64,000 nt of DNA from NCBI RefSeq assembly GCF_003984625.1, contig NZ_RWKH01000006.1, forward strand, positions 1 through 64,000, given 5' to 3'. Of the stretch, positions 43,928 through 52,684 are shown piece by piece. The translations under genes and the position numbers were made by a program. The stretch is from Variovorax sp. DXTD-1 (GTDB taxonomy: Bacteria > Pseudomonadota > Gammaproteobacteria > Burkholderiales > Burkholderiaceae_C). The notes beneath the pieces are model-generated. The model ran no database searches. It had not been told where the DNA came from and saw nothing but the letters and a program-made list of their open reading frames with translations. Numbering within the stretch: position 1 is the first letter of the stretch; every line of letters starts with the position of its first letter.

Positions 43928-44899
43928 TCACTTGAACTCGCGGATCTTGTCGAGGTTGGCCTTGCCGAAGTCCTTTTCGAACTGGGCATTCACCGGCCCC
44001 AGCGCGGTGACGAACTTGGTCTTGTCGATGTTGTCGATCACCGTCATGCCCTTGGCGCGCAAGTCGGCCACGCCCTTGGCGTCGTCTTCGTCCACGCGTG
44101 CGCGATTGGCCTTGGTGCCTTCTTTCGCAGCGTCGAGGAAGGCCTGCTTGTCAGCCGCGCTGAGCTTGTCGAAGGTTGCCTTGTTCATCACGAAGATGCA
44201 CGGCGAGTAGACGTGGCCGGTGAGCGAAAGGTGCTTTTGCACCTGGTCGAACTTGGCCGAGATGATCACCGACAGCGGGTTTTCCTGGCCGTCGACAGTG
44301 CCCTGCTGCAGGGCGGTGAACACTTCGGGGAAGGCCATCGGCGTGGTGACGATGCCGAAGGTCTTGTAGGCCGCAATGTGCACCGGGTTTTCCATGGTGC
44401 GCATCTTCAGGCCCTTGAGGTCTTCCGGCGCCTTCACGTCGCGCTTGCTGTTGGTCATGTGGCGGAAGCCGTTCTCGGCCCATGCCAGCGCCTTGAAACC
44501 CTTGGCGTCGAACTTGGTCAGCAGATCCTGGCCAATGGGGCCGTCGAGCACGGCGCGCGCATGGGCCTTGTCGCGGAACAGGAAGGGCACGTCGAGGATT
44601 TTTGTCTCGGGCACAAAATTGGGCACCGGGCCGGTCGAGGAGAAAGCCAGCTCTTGCGTACCGAGCTGCACGGCTTCGATCGACTCGCGCTCACCGCCCA
44701 ATGAACCGTTGTAGAAGGTCTGGACCTTGTAGCGGCCACCGGTGCGCTTTTCGACTTCCTTGGCAAAGACGTCGATCGCAACACCCTGGTGCGAGTTCTG
44801 CGCGGTCGAAATACTGATTTTCATGGTGGTCTGCGCGAAGGCGGCGCACGCCATGCCCATGCCCAGAACCAGGCCGGCGGCCAGTCGGGTCAATTTCAT
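43928..44899 (-). CDS. dctP: TRAP transporter substrate-binding protein (DctP), second system
   Basis: A 323-aa periplasmic receptor with a Sec signal (residues 1-22, cut after AFA). The ligand Arg sits in AENGFRHMTNSKR near residue 146, and VDGQENP near 210 is conserved. ATG at 44899 follows CTGGAGA. Sequence type (VPNFVPETKILDVPFLFRD) is that of the DctP/SiaP group binding sugar acids or dicarboxylates. The next upstream gene is a decayed D-erythronate dehydrogenase, which hints at a sugar-acid ligand. Confidence 0.9.
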   Translation of the reverse strand: MKLTRLAAGLVLGMGMACAAFAQTTMKISISTAQNSHQGVAIDVFAKEVEKRTGGRYKVQTFYNGSLGGERESIEAVQLGTQELAFSSTGPVPNFVPETKILDVPFLFRDKAHARAVLDGPIGQDLLTKFDAKGFKALAWAENGFRHMTNSKRDVKAPEDLKGLKMRTMENPVHIAAYKTFGIVTTPMAFPEVFTALQQGTVDGQENPLSVIISAKFDQVQKHLSLTGHVYSPCIFVMNKATFDKLSAADKQAFLDAAKEGTKANRARVDEDDAKGVADLRAKGMTVIDNIDKTKFVTALGPVNAQFEKDFGKANLDKIREFK

Positions 44900-44969
44900 T
44901 GTGTTGTCTCCAGAGAAAAGAAGGCGCGAAGAAAAAGCGAAAAAAGCAAACTCCGCGGGCAACCGCCGA

Positions 44970-45490
44970 CTATGCCGTAACAGGGAGCTTCACCGCGTCG
45001 GGATTTTCACGGACGTAATCACGAATAACTACTTCGAAATCGGCGTCCGCCGAGAGTCCCAGCCGTTTGGCGCGGGCGGTTTCGATGCGTCCGGGCCAGG
45101 TTTTCACGATGCGCCGGATGCCTGGGTCGGGTGTGCGGTCGAGCAGGGCGGTGGCCGCCTTGCCGGCCACGCGTTCGAGCGCGGCGGCCATTTCGCCCAC
45201 AGTGGTGGAAAGCGAGGGCAGGTTCAGCGCCGTGCGCGGGCCCCATTCGGCATCGCTTGCCCCCGCGGCGCGGATGATGCGTTCGAGGGTGCGGGCCGGC
45301 GATGCAATGGCCACGGGTGTTTCGTCAGGCAATGCCGTAGCTGGTTTGCGGCGTCGGCAGGGTGTGGCCTTCGATCACCGGCGGCAGCGGCTGCTCGGGT
45401 GAATCGCCGAACACCGCGAGCGAGCTGGCAAGCACCACGAGCTGCCCGGTGCCCACGGCAACGAGCATGGCGCAGCGGAGCACCCGCTAC
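44970..45490 (-). pseudogene. denD: Decayed D-erythronate dehydrogenase (DenD-like)
   Basis: Two fragments of one NAD-dependent epimerase-fold gene lie in different frames. The upstream piece (about 45490-45335) reads VGTGQLVVLASSLAVFGDSP...TPQTSYGIA, the middle of DenD around the catalytic Tyr, then hits a stop. The downstream piece (45332-44970, frame shifted by one) reads ETPVAIASPARTLERIIRAAG...WGPRTALNLPSLSTTVGEMAAALERVAGK to the normal C-terminus. The N-terminal Rossmann part and roughly 80-100 residues between the pieces are missing. The gene cannot make an active enzyme. It lies in operon position before dctP; the intact family oxidises D-erythronate. Homology is from memory of the family. 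Confidence 0.75.
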
Positions 45491-45540
45491 AGGCGACACT
45501 CGCGGCTCGCGCAAACAAGAAACCGGACGATCGGAAAACG

Positions 45541-46446
45541 ATGAACCTGCGATTCGTTGAAGCCTTTCACTGGGCCGTGGCGCTAAAGAGCGTCACCCGT
45601 GCGGCCGAGAAGCTGCACCTCACCCAATCGGCGCTTTCCAGCCGCATTGCGGCACTCGAGCGTGAGCTGGGCGTGCTGCTGCTCGACCGGCGCGACAAGC
45701 AGTTCCGCCTCACGGTAGCGGGGCAGCGCTTTCATGCCTTCGCGCAGAAGCTGCTCGAAATGCAGATGCACATCAAGGCCGAGATGGGCTCGGGCGCCGT
45801 GCGCGAGGCCGTGCTGCGCGTGGGCGCCATCGAATCGGTGGTGCACAGCTGGCTCACCGGCTGGCTCAAGCACATGCAGGCGACGCATCCGGACTTCGAA
45901 CTGGAGCTCACCGTCGAAACCACGCCGGTGCTGGTCGACCAGCTGCAGCGCGGCAAGCAGGACCTGGTGTTTGCCGCGCTGCCCGCGGCCGGCGACGGCG
46001 TGCGCACCCGCGCCGTGCCGCCGATGCCCATGTGCTTCGTCGGGCACCGCGAGCTGCACCTGAAGCGGCGCTACCGCCTGCCGGACCTGCTCTCGCTCGA
46101 CCTGTTGACCTTTCAGCGCGGATCGCAGCCGCACGTGGCGCTGCTCGAGCTGTTCCGCGAGGCCGGCAGCCCGCCGCCGCGCGTGCATGCGATCTCTTCG
46201 ATCTCGGCGATGGCGCAGCTGGTGGAGGCGGGCTTCGGTGTGGCCGCGCTGCCGCGCGCGGTGGTCGAGCCGCTGGCGCGGCGTTTGCCGCTGCGCGTGC
46301 TGCCCTGCGACGTGACGCTGGAGCCGCTGCCCATCTACGCGAGCTACCGCGACGATCCGTCGTCGCCGCTGCCGGAGGCCGCGCTCGGCTCCGCCGTGGT
46401 GCATGCCTCGCACCGCATGGAGTCATCGAAAAAATCGATGAGCTGA
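45541..46446 (+). CDS. LysR-family transcriptional regulator
   Basis: A 301-aa LysR regulator: HTH at residues 1-60 (HWAVALKSVTRAAEKLHLTQSALSSRIAALERELG) and a binding domain ~90-295. It starts at 45541, about 50 bp from the denD remnant on the other strand, and is followed 91 bp later by the DUF1445/MFS/oxoprolinase genes on its own strand. It probably controls that downstream group. Confidence 0.87.
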   Translation: MNLRFVEAFHWAVALKSVTRAAEKLHLTQSALSSRIAALERELGVLLLDRRDKQFRLTVAGQRFHAFAQKLLEMQMHIKAEMGSGAVREAVLRVGAIESVVHSWLTGWLKHMQATHPDFELELTVETTPVLVDQLQRGKQDLVFAALPAAGDGVRTRAVPPMPMCFVGHRELHLKRRYRLPDLLSLDLLTFQRGSQPHVALLELFREAGSPPPRVHAISSISAMAQLVEAGFGVAALPRAVVEPLARRLPLRVLPCDVTLEPLPIYASYRDDPSSPLPEAALGSAVVHASHRMESSKKSMS

Positions 46447-46537
46447 GCGAGAAACTTTGCGTTGGCGTTCGTGAGCGCGGATTCCCACAATCCGGCGCAT
46501 CACACCACAGCGATGCGTCGGGCATCGAAAACGCCAA

Positions 46538-47353
46538 ATGTCGAACCGCCAATCCTTCGTAGAACAATCCGGCGCGGCGAGCAGCGCGCTGGCCGTGCGC
46601 CAGGCCTGCCGCAGCGGCGCACTGGCCGGCCACACCAGCGGACTGGCCAGTGCCCATGTGCAGGGCAACCTGGTGATCCTGCCCAAGGCGCACGCCGCCG
46701 ACTTCCTGCGTTTCTGCCAGGCCAACCCGAAGCCGTGTCCGCTGCTCGGTGTGTCGGAAGCCGGTGACCCGGCGTTGCCCGCGCTCGGCGAAGACATCGA
46801 CATCCGCACCGACCTGCCGCGCTACCGCGTGTGGCGAAACGGCGAGCTGGTGGATGAGCCCGCCGACGTGCGCGCCCTGTGGAGCGACGACATGGTGAGC
46901 TTCGTCATCGGTTGCTCCTTCACCTTCGAGCATGCGCTGATGGCCGAAGGCATTGTGCTGCGGCATGTAGAGCAAGGCCGCAACGTGGCGATGTTCCGCA
47001 CCTCGGTGGCCACCGTGCCGGCCGGTCCTTTCCATGGGCCGATGGTGGTGTCGATGCGCCCGCTGCGCGCGGCCGATGCGATCCGTGCGGTGCAGATCAC
47101 CTCGCGCTTTCTGGCCGTGCACGGCGCGCCGGTGCACATCGGCGATCCGGCGCTGATCGGCATCCGCTCGATTGCCGATCCCGACTACGGCGATGCGGTC
47201 GAGGTCATGCCCGACGAACTGCCCGTGTTCTGGGCCTGCGGCGTCACGCCGCAGGCCGCTCTGGCCGCCGCCAGGCTGCCGTTCGCCATCACCCATGCGC
47301 CGGGCTCGATGCTCGTGACCGACCTGCTGCACCACCGCCTGGCCGCGTTCTAG
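46538..47353 (+). CDS. DUF1445 protein, putative D-glutamate cyclase/hydro-lyase
   Basis: A 271-aa cytoplasmic protein of the DUF1445 (UPF0317) family. Family blocks are ARQACRSG-like [18 protein letters not shown] near residues 20-38, [11 protein letters not shown] near 91, [18 protein letters not shown] near 116-133 and [19 protein letters not shown] near 172. The mammalian relative converts D-glutamate to 5-oxo-D-proline; bacterial members are annotated as putative hydro-lyases. The neighbours, an MFS carrier and a 5-oxoprolinase-type enzyme, fit the cyclase idea. Start at 46538 is ATG; no strong ribosome-binding site is seen. Confidence 0.8.
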   Translation: MSNRQSFVEQSGAASSALAVRQACRSGALAGHTSGLASAHVQGNLVILPKAHAADFLRFCQANPKPCPLLGVSEAGDPALPALGEDIDIRTDLPRYRVWRNGELVDEPADVRALWSDDMVSFVIGCSFTFEHALMAEGIVLRHVEQGRNVAMFRTSVATVPAGPFHGPMVVSMRPLRAADAIRAVQITSRFLAVHGAPVHIGDPALIGIRSIADPDYGDAVEVMPDELPVFWACGVTPQAALAAARLPFAITHAPGSMLVTDLLHHRLAAF

Positions 47354-47395
47354 GCCACCGTTCTTTTCCCCAAATTTCATACCTGGAGACAACCG

Positions 47396-48688
47396 ATGAA
47401 GACCACCCTCGACGCCGCGCAGACAGGCGACGACGCACAAGCCGAAGGCAGCTGGCTGCGCACGCTCAACCCGAACGAAAAGCGCACGCTCACCGCTTCG
47501 TTCAGCGGGTATGCGGTCGATGCATTCGACTACTACACGCTGCCGCTGGTCACGCCCATCCTGCTGTCGCTGTGGGGCATGAGCAAGACCGAGATGGGCC
47601 TGATCGGCACGGCCACGCTGGTGGCTTCCGCCATCGGTGGCTGGGGCGCCGGCATCCTGGCCGACAGGTACGGCCGCGTGCGCATTTTGCAGCTCACCAT
47701 CCTGGTGTTCGCAATCTTCACGTTTGCCTGCGGCCTGGCGCAAACGCCTGAGCAGCTGCTGATTGCGCGCACGCTACAGGGCCTGGGCTTTGGCGGCGAA
47801 TGGGCGGTGGGCTCGGTGCTCATTGCCGAGATGATCCGGCCGGCCTACCGGGGCAAGGCGGTGGGGCTTGTGCAGAGCAGTTGGGCGGTAGGGTGGGGCG
47901 CGGCGGTGCTGGTGTCGATGGCGCTGTTCTCGTTCTTGCCGCCGGAGTATTCGTGGCGCGTGATGTTCATGCTGGGGCTGCTGCCGGCGGTGCTGATCGT
48001 GTTCATCCGCCGCTCGATCCGCGACCCGGAGATCTATGTGCAAAGCCGCGCGGCCGTCGAACGCGGCGAGCGCAGCGGCAACTTTCTCGCGATCTTCAAG
48101 CCGGGCATGCTGGGCACCACCGTGCTCGCGAGCCTGCTGTTCACGGGCATGCAGGGTGGCTACTACGCCATCGGCGTCTGGCTGCCGACCTTTTTGAAGA
48201 ACGAACGCCATCTCACGGTGCTGGGTTCGGGCGGCTACCAGTTCATGTTCATCGTCGGCGCCTTCATCGGCTACCTGTGCGGTGCCTATCTCTCGGACCG
48301 CCTGGGCCGCCGCCGCGCTTTCATCCTGTTCGCCATCGGGGCGGGGTCGCTGGTCTATGCGTACACGCTGCTGCCCATTACCGACGGCCTGATGCTGCTG
48401 CTCGGCTTTCCGCTCGGTTTCTTCATGTCCGGAATTTTCAGCGGCGCGGGCGCCTTCCTGTCCGAGCTGTTTCCCAATGAACTGCGCGGCTCGGGGCAAG
48501 GTTTTTGCTACAACTTCGGGCGCGGCATCGGCGCCACCTTTCCGGCCCTGGTGGGCGTGCTGAGCGACCGCATGCATCTTTCGCTCGGTACCTCCATCGG
48601 CATCTGCGCCGCGGTGGCGTACGCCATGGTGGTAATCGTGGCGCTGTGTCTTCCGGAGACGCGCGGACGCGATCTGCGTCAGAACTGA
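47396..48688 (+). CDS. MFS transporter, carboxylate/sialate-type symporter
   Basis: A 430-aa, 12-helix symporter. GYAVDAFDYYTLPLVTPIL near residues 39-57, GWGAGILADRYGRVRIL near 82 and LGFGGEWAVGSVLIAEMIRPAYRGKAVG near 131 mark the NanT/aromatic-acid:H+ symporter group. ATG at 47396 follows CTGGAGA. It lies between the DUF1445 and oxoprolinase genes, so it probably brings in D-glutamate, 5-oxoproline or a hydantoin-like compound. Confidence 0.85.
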   Translation: MKTTLDAAQTGDDAQAEGSWLRTLNPNEKRTLTASFSGYAVDAFDYYTLPLVTPILLSLWGMSKTEMGLIGTATLVASAIGGWGAGILADRYGRVRILQLTILVFAIFTFACGLAQTPEQLLIARTLQGLGFGGEWAVGSVLIAEMIRPAYRGKAVGLVQSSWAVGWGAAVLVSMALFSFLPPEYSWRVMFMLGLLPAVLIVFIRRSIRDPEIYVQSRAAVERGERSGNFLAIFKPGMLGTTVLASLLFTGMQGGYYAIGVWLPTFLKNERHLTVLGSGGYQFMFIVGAFIGYLCGAYLSDRLGRRRAFILFAIGAGSLVYAYTLLPITDGLMLLLGFPLGFFMSGIFSGAGAFLSELFPNELRGSGQGFCYNFGRGIGATFPALVGVLSDRMHLSLGTSIGICAAVAYAMVVIVALCLPETRGRDLRQN

Positions 48689-48731
48689 TCCGAAGCACTT
48701 TTCTCTTTCTCCTGCGAAGACCCTTTCTCTC

Positions 48732-51700
48732 ATGACCACGCATTCCCTTCTTCCGTCACGCTGGCAGTTCTGGATTGACCGCGGCGGCACATTCACCGAC
48801 CTGGTCGGCCGCGATCCCGAGGGCGGCCTGCACACGCTCAAGCTGCTGTCCGAGAACCCCGAGCAGTACGAGGACGCCGCCGTCGAAGGCATCCGCCGCC
48901 TGCTGAAGCTCGCGCGCGGTGAGGCTGTCACGCCCGAGCGCGTCGAGTGCGTGAAGATGGGCACCACGGTGGCCACCAACGCGCTGCTGGAGCGCAAGGG
49001 CGAGCCCACGGTGCTGGTCACCACGGCGGGTTTTCGCGATGCGCTGCGCATCGCCACGCAGGCGCGGCCGCGCTTGTTCGACCGCCGCATCGTGCTGCCC
49101 GAGCTGCTCTACCAGCGCGTGATCGAGGCGAACGAGCGCATGGACGCACACGGCGGCATCGCCCAGCCGCTGGACGAAGAAGCACTGTGTTCGGCACTGC
49201 AGGAAGCCTTCGATGCCGGCCTGCGCGCCTGCGCCATCGTCTTCATGCACGGCTGGCGGTTCACCGCGCACGAAGCGGCGGCCGAGCGCATTGCGCGCGG
49301 CATCGGCTTCGCGCAGGTGTCGGTATCGCACAAGACCAGCCCGCTCATGAAGCTGGTGCCGCGAGGCGACACCACGGTGGTCGATGCCTATCTGAGCCCA
49401 ATTCTCCGGCGCTACGTGGAGCAGGTGTCGCGGCAGATGCCGGGCGTGCCGCTGTTCTTCATGCAGAGCTCGGGCGGGCTCACGCAGGCCGACCGTTTCC
49501 AGGGCAAGGACGCGATTCTTTCGGGCCCCGCGGGCGGCATCGTCGGCATGGTGCGAACCGCGCTCGATGCCGGCCATGCGCGCGTGATCGGCTTCGACAT
49601 GGGCGGCACTTCCACCGACGTATCGCACTATGCCGGCGAGTTCGAGCGCTCGTTCGAAACTCAGGTGGCCGGCGTGCGCATGCGCGCGCCGATGATGAGC
49701 ATTCACACGGTGGCAGCGGGCGGCGGCTCGGTCATCGCCTTCGACGGCGCGCGGCTGCGCGTAGGGCCGGAGTCGGCCGGCGCCAACCCCGGGCCAGCCA
49801 GCTACCGGCGCGGCGGACCGCTCACCACCACCGACGCGAACGTGCTGCTCGGCAAGATCCAGCCTTCGCACTTCCCGCATGTGTTCGGGTCCAGCGCCGA
49901 TGAGCCGCTCGACCTGGCAGCGGCAAGGAGCGGCTTCGACGCGATGGCGCGCCGCATGTCGGAGGCCACGGGCCGCGCCGTGAGCGCGGAAGAGGTGGCG
50001 AGCGGCGCACTGCGCATCGCCGTGGCCAGCATGGCCAATGCCATCAAGCGCATTTCGGTGGCGCGCGGCTACGACGTCACGCAGTACACGCTGCAGTGCT
50101 TCGGCGGTGCCGGCGGGCAGCATGCGTGCCTGGTGGCCGATGCATTGGGAATGCGCAGCGTCTACCTGCATCCGCTGGCGGGCGTGCTCTCGGCCTTCGG
50201 CATGGGGCTGGCTGACCAGCTGGCCATGCGCGAGCTGGCACTGGAGCGCCAGCTCGATGCGCAGGGGCTGGCGGCGGCACGCGAGGCGGCGTCCTCGCTG
50301 GCGGCGCAGGCCAAGGCAGAACTGCGCGAGCAAGGGGTGGCGGATGCAGCCATTGCCGCGATGCACCGCGTGCAGCTTCGCTACCACGGCACCGACACGG
50401 CGCTGGCGTGCGCGCTGCCCATGGAGGGTTCGGCTGACGACGCCATCGCCGCGATGCGTGAGGAGTTCGAGGCCGGCTATCGACGCCGCTTCGCCTTCCT
50501 GATGGCGGAACGGGCACTCGTCATCGAGGCCGTGACGGTCGAAGCCGTAGGTGCCGGCGAGCGCCGCGCACAGCCGGCCGCCCTGGCCGATGCAGCTTCA
50601 TACGCACCCGATCCGCTGGCGGCAGTGCGCATGTACTGCGAGGCCGACGAAGAAGCCGCCGGCTGGCGCGATGCCGCGCTGTTCGACGAGGCGGCCCTCC
50701 AGCCCGGCGCGTCCATCGATGGCCCCGCCATCCTCGCGGGCCGCAACGCCACCACGGTGGTCGAGCCCGGCTGGCAGGCGCGCGCCACCGCCGCCGGCAT
50801 CGAGCTGCACCGCGCGCGGCCGCGCGTGGCCACCCAGGCCATGGGCACCAGCGCCGACCCGGTGATGCTCGAGGTGTTCAACAACCTCTTCATGAACATT
50901 GCCGAGCAGATGGGCCTGCGGCTGCAGAACACCGCCTATTCGGTCAACATCAAGGAGCGGCTCGACTTTTCTTGCGCGCTGTTCGACGTGCAGGGCAACC
51001 TCATCGCCAATGCGCCGCACATGCCGGTGCACCTGGGCTCGATGAGCGAATCGATCAAGACCGTGATCGACGGCAACCCCGGCATGAAGCCCGGCGACGT
51101 CTTCGTGCTGAACGACCCGTATCACGGCGGCACGCACCTTCCGGACATCACGGTGGTCACGCCCGTGTACCTGGAAGCAGCCGATGCGCGGCCTTCGTTC
51201 TACGTCGCCTCGCGCGGCCACCACGCCGACGTGGGCGGCATCACGCCCGGCTCGATGCCGCCATTCTCCAGGAGCATCGAAGACGAAGGCGTGCTGATCG
51301 ACAACTTCAAGCTGGTAGAGGGCGGCCGCCTGCGCGAAGCCGAGCTTCGCGCGCTGCTGGGAAGCGGGCCTCATCCGTCGCGCAACATCGAGCAGAACCT
51401 CGCCGACCTGCGCGCGCAGATCGCCGCCAACGAGAAGGGCGTGCAGGAGCTGCAGGCCATGGTGGCGCAGTTCGGCCGCGAGACCGTCGCCGCCTACATG
51501 GGCCATGTGCAGGACAACGCCGAAGAATCGGTGCGCCGTGTCATCACCGCGCTGAAGAACGGCGAGTTCACGCTGCCGCTGGATAACGGCGCGCAGATTT
51601 GCGTGTGCGTCACAGTCGATGCCGTGCGCCGCTCGGCCAAGGTCGACTTCACCGGCACCAGCGGGCAACTGCCCAACAACTTCAACGCCCCGCGCGCCAT

Positions 51701-52388
51701 CACCATGGCGGCCGTGCTCTATGTGTTCCGCACGCTGGTAGACGACGACATTCCGCTCAACGCTGGCTGCCTCAAGCCCATCGAAGTGATCGTGCCGAGC
51801 GGGTGCATGCTTAACCCGCTGCCGCCGGCCGCGGTGGTGGCGGGCAATGTCGAAACCTCGAGCTGCGTAACCAACGCGCTCTACGGTGCGCTCGGCGTCA
51901 TGGCGGCAAGCCAGTGCACCATGAACAACTTCACCTTCGGCGACGGCGAGCACCAGTATTACGAAACCATTTCGGGCGGCTCTGGCGCCGGCCCCGGCTT
52001 CGACGGCACGAGCGTGGTGCAGACCCACATGACCAACTCGCGGCTCACCGACCCCGAGGTGCTGGAGTTCCGCTACCCGGTGCGGCTCGACAGCTATCGC
52101 CTGCGCGCCGGTTCAGGCGGTGCAGGGCGCTGGCGAGGCGGCGACGGCGGCGTGCGGCGCGTGCGCTTCCTGGCGCCGATGACGGCATCGATCCTCAGCA
52201 ATGGCCGGCTCTACGGAGCATTCGGCGGAGCGGGTGGCGAAGCCGGCGCGGTGGGCATCAACCGCGTGGAGCGGGCCGACGGCTCTGTCGAGATGCTGGA
52301 CCACATCGGGCAGGTGCAGATGGCACCTGGGGACGTGTTCGTGGTCGAGACGCCTGGCGGGGGCGGGTGGGGCGAAGGTCAGCGCTGA
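48732..52388 (+). CDS. 5-oxoprolinase/N-methylhydantoinase, fused HyuA-HyuB
   Basis: A 1218-aa ATP-dependent amidohydrolase. Residues ~13-690 are the HyuA half (RGGTFTDLVGRDPEGGL near 17-33, MGTTVATNALLERKG near 76, DMGGTSTDVSHYAG near 288), an actin-like ATPase. Residues ~704-1210 are the HyuB half (DPVMLEVFNNLFMNIAEQMG, HMPVHLGSMSESIK, NDPYHGGTHLPDITV, then ETPGGGGWGEG at the end). The fused form is that of 5-oxoprolinase (OplAH), which opens 5-oxoproline to glutamate. N-methylhydantoinase or acetophenone carboxylase relatives share the fold. Context with DUF1445 favours 5-oxoproline. ATG at 48732; 43 bp after the MFS gene. Confidence 0.88.
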   Translation: MTTHSLLPSRWQFWIDRGGTFTDLVGRDPEGGLHTLKLLSENPEQYEDAAVEGIRRLLKLARGEAVTPERVECVKMGTTVATNALLERKGEPTVLVTTAGFRDALRIATQARPRLFDRRIVLPELLYQRVIEANERMDAHGGIAQPLDEEALCSALQEAFDAGLRACAIVFMHGWRFTAHEAAAERIARGIGFAQVSVSHKTSPLMKLVPRGDTTVVDAYLSPILRRYVEQVSRQMPGVPLFFMQSSGGLTQADRFQGKDAILSGPAGGIVGMVRTALDAGHARVIGFDMGGTSTDVSHYAGEFERSFETQVAGVRMRAPMMSIHTVAAGGGSVIAFDGARLRVGPESAGANPGPASYRRGGPLTTTDANVLLGKIQPSHFPHVFGSSADEPLDLAAARSGFDAMARRMSEATGRAVSAEEVASGALRIAVASMANAIKRISVARGYDVTQYTLQCFGGAGGQHACLVADALGMRSVYLHPLAGVLSAFGMGLADQLAMRELALERQLDAQGLAAAREAASSLAAQAKAELREQGVADAAIAAMHRVQLRYHGTDTALACALPMEGSADDAIAAMREEFEAGYRRRFAFLMAERALVIEAVTVEAVGAGERRAQPAALADAASYAPDPLAAVRMYCEADEEAAGWRDAALFDEAALQPGASIDGPAILAGRNATTVVEPGWQARATAAGIELHRARPRVATQAMGTSADPVMLEVFNNLFMNIAEQMGLRLQNTAYSVNIKERLDFSCALFDVQGNLIANAPHMPVHLGSMSESIKTVIDGNPGMKPGDVFVLNDPYHGGTHLPDITVVTPVYLEAADARPSFYVASRGHHADVGGITPGSMPPFSRSIEDEGVLIDNFKLVEGGRLREAELRALLGSGPHPSRNIEQNLADLRAQIAANEKGVQELQAMVAQFGRETVAAYMGHVQDNAEESVRRVITALKNGEFTLPLDNGAQICVCVTVDAVRRSAKVDFTGTSGQLPNNFNAPRAITMAAVLYVFRTLVDDDIPLNAGCLKPIEVIVPSGCMLNPLPPAAVVAGNVETSSCVTNALYGALGVMAASQCTMNNFTFGDGEHQYYETISGGSGAGPGFDGTSVVQTHMTNSRLTDPEVLEFRYPVRLDSYRLRAGSGGAGRWRGGDGGVRRVRFLAPMTASILSNGRLYGAFGGAGGEAGAVGINRVERADGSVEMLDHIGQVQMAPGDVFVVETPGGGGWGEGQR

Positions 52389-52427
52389 ATTGCGCGCTTT
52401 GGTGGCGGGGGTGCGCACCCGCCGACG

Positions 52428-52495
52428 GGGTACCTTTCTCCGCGAATGTCCCCCGGCCTGCGGCCTCCTCCTTTGTTTCGCTGCGCAAGGCACCC
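52428..52495 (+). repeat. REP-like element, intact left unit
   Basis: This unit holds a CGCGAATGTCCCCCGG core, a GGCCTGCGGCC hairpin, CTCCTCCTTT and the 20-bp arm 52476-52495. Its inverted partner is found in two pieces, 52571-52590 and 54094-54143, separated by the IS element. Units with this core are, as I remember, frequent between genes in Variovorax-like genomes. Confidence 0.75.
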
Positions 52496-52570
52496 CGCCA
52501 GCGGGTGCGTTGCACAGAGCAGTCGTTGATCAGCGGTACACCACGGACGTGCCCAGGTGCACAGGGCATC

Positions 52571-52590
52571 GGGTGCCTTGCGCAGCGAAA
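52571..52590 (-). repeat. REP-like element, inverted right unit, proximal fragment
   Basis: A perfect 20-bp inverted copy of 52476-52495. In the intact left unit the next bases lead into AAAGGAGGAGG; here that continuation is found only beyond the IS element, at 54094. Confidence 0.75.
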
Positions 52591-52684
52591 TGAATGCGAA
52601 GGGACTTCTCGCTTCCTGGTCACGGCATCGAGTGCCAAGATTGGTTTGCGAAGTCAATCTGAAACCTTTGGAAGGAGAAGTCCC

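Noticed and set aside
48756..50387. Long minus-strand frame opposite the oxoprolinase gene
   Set aside because: Shadow of a strongly supported 1218-aa gene; composition is typical of antisense frames.
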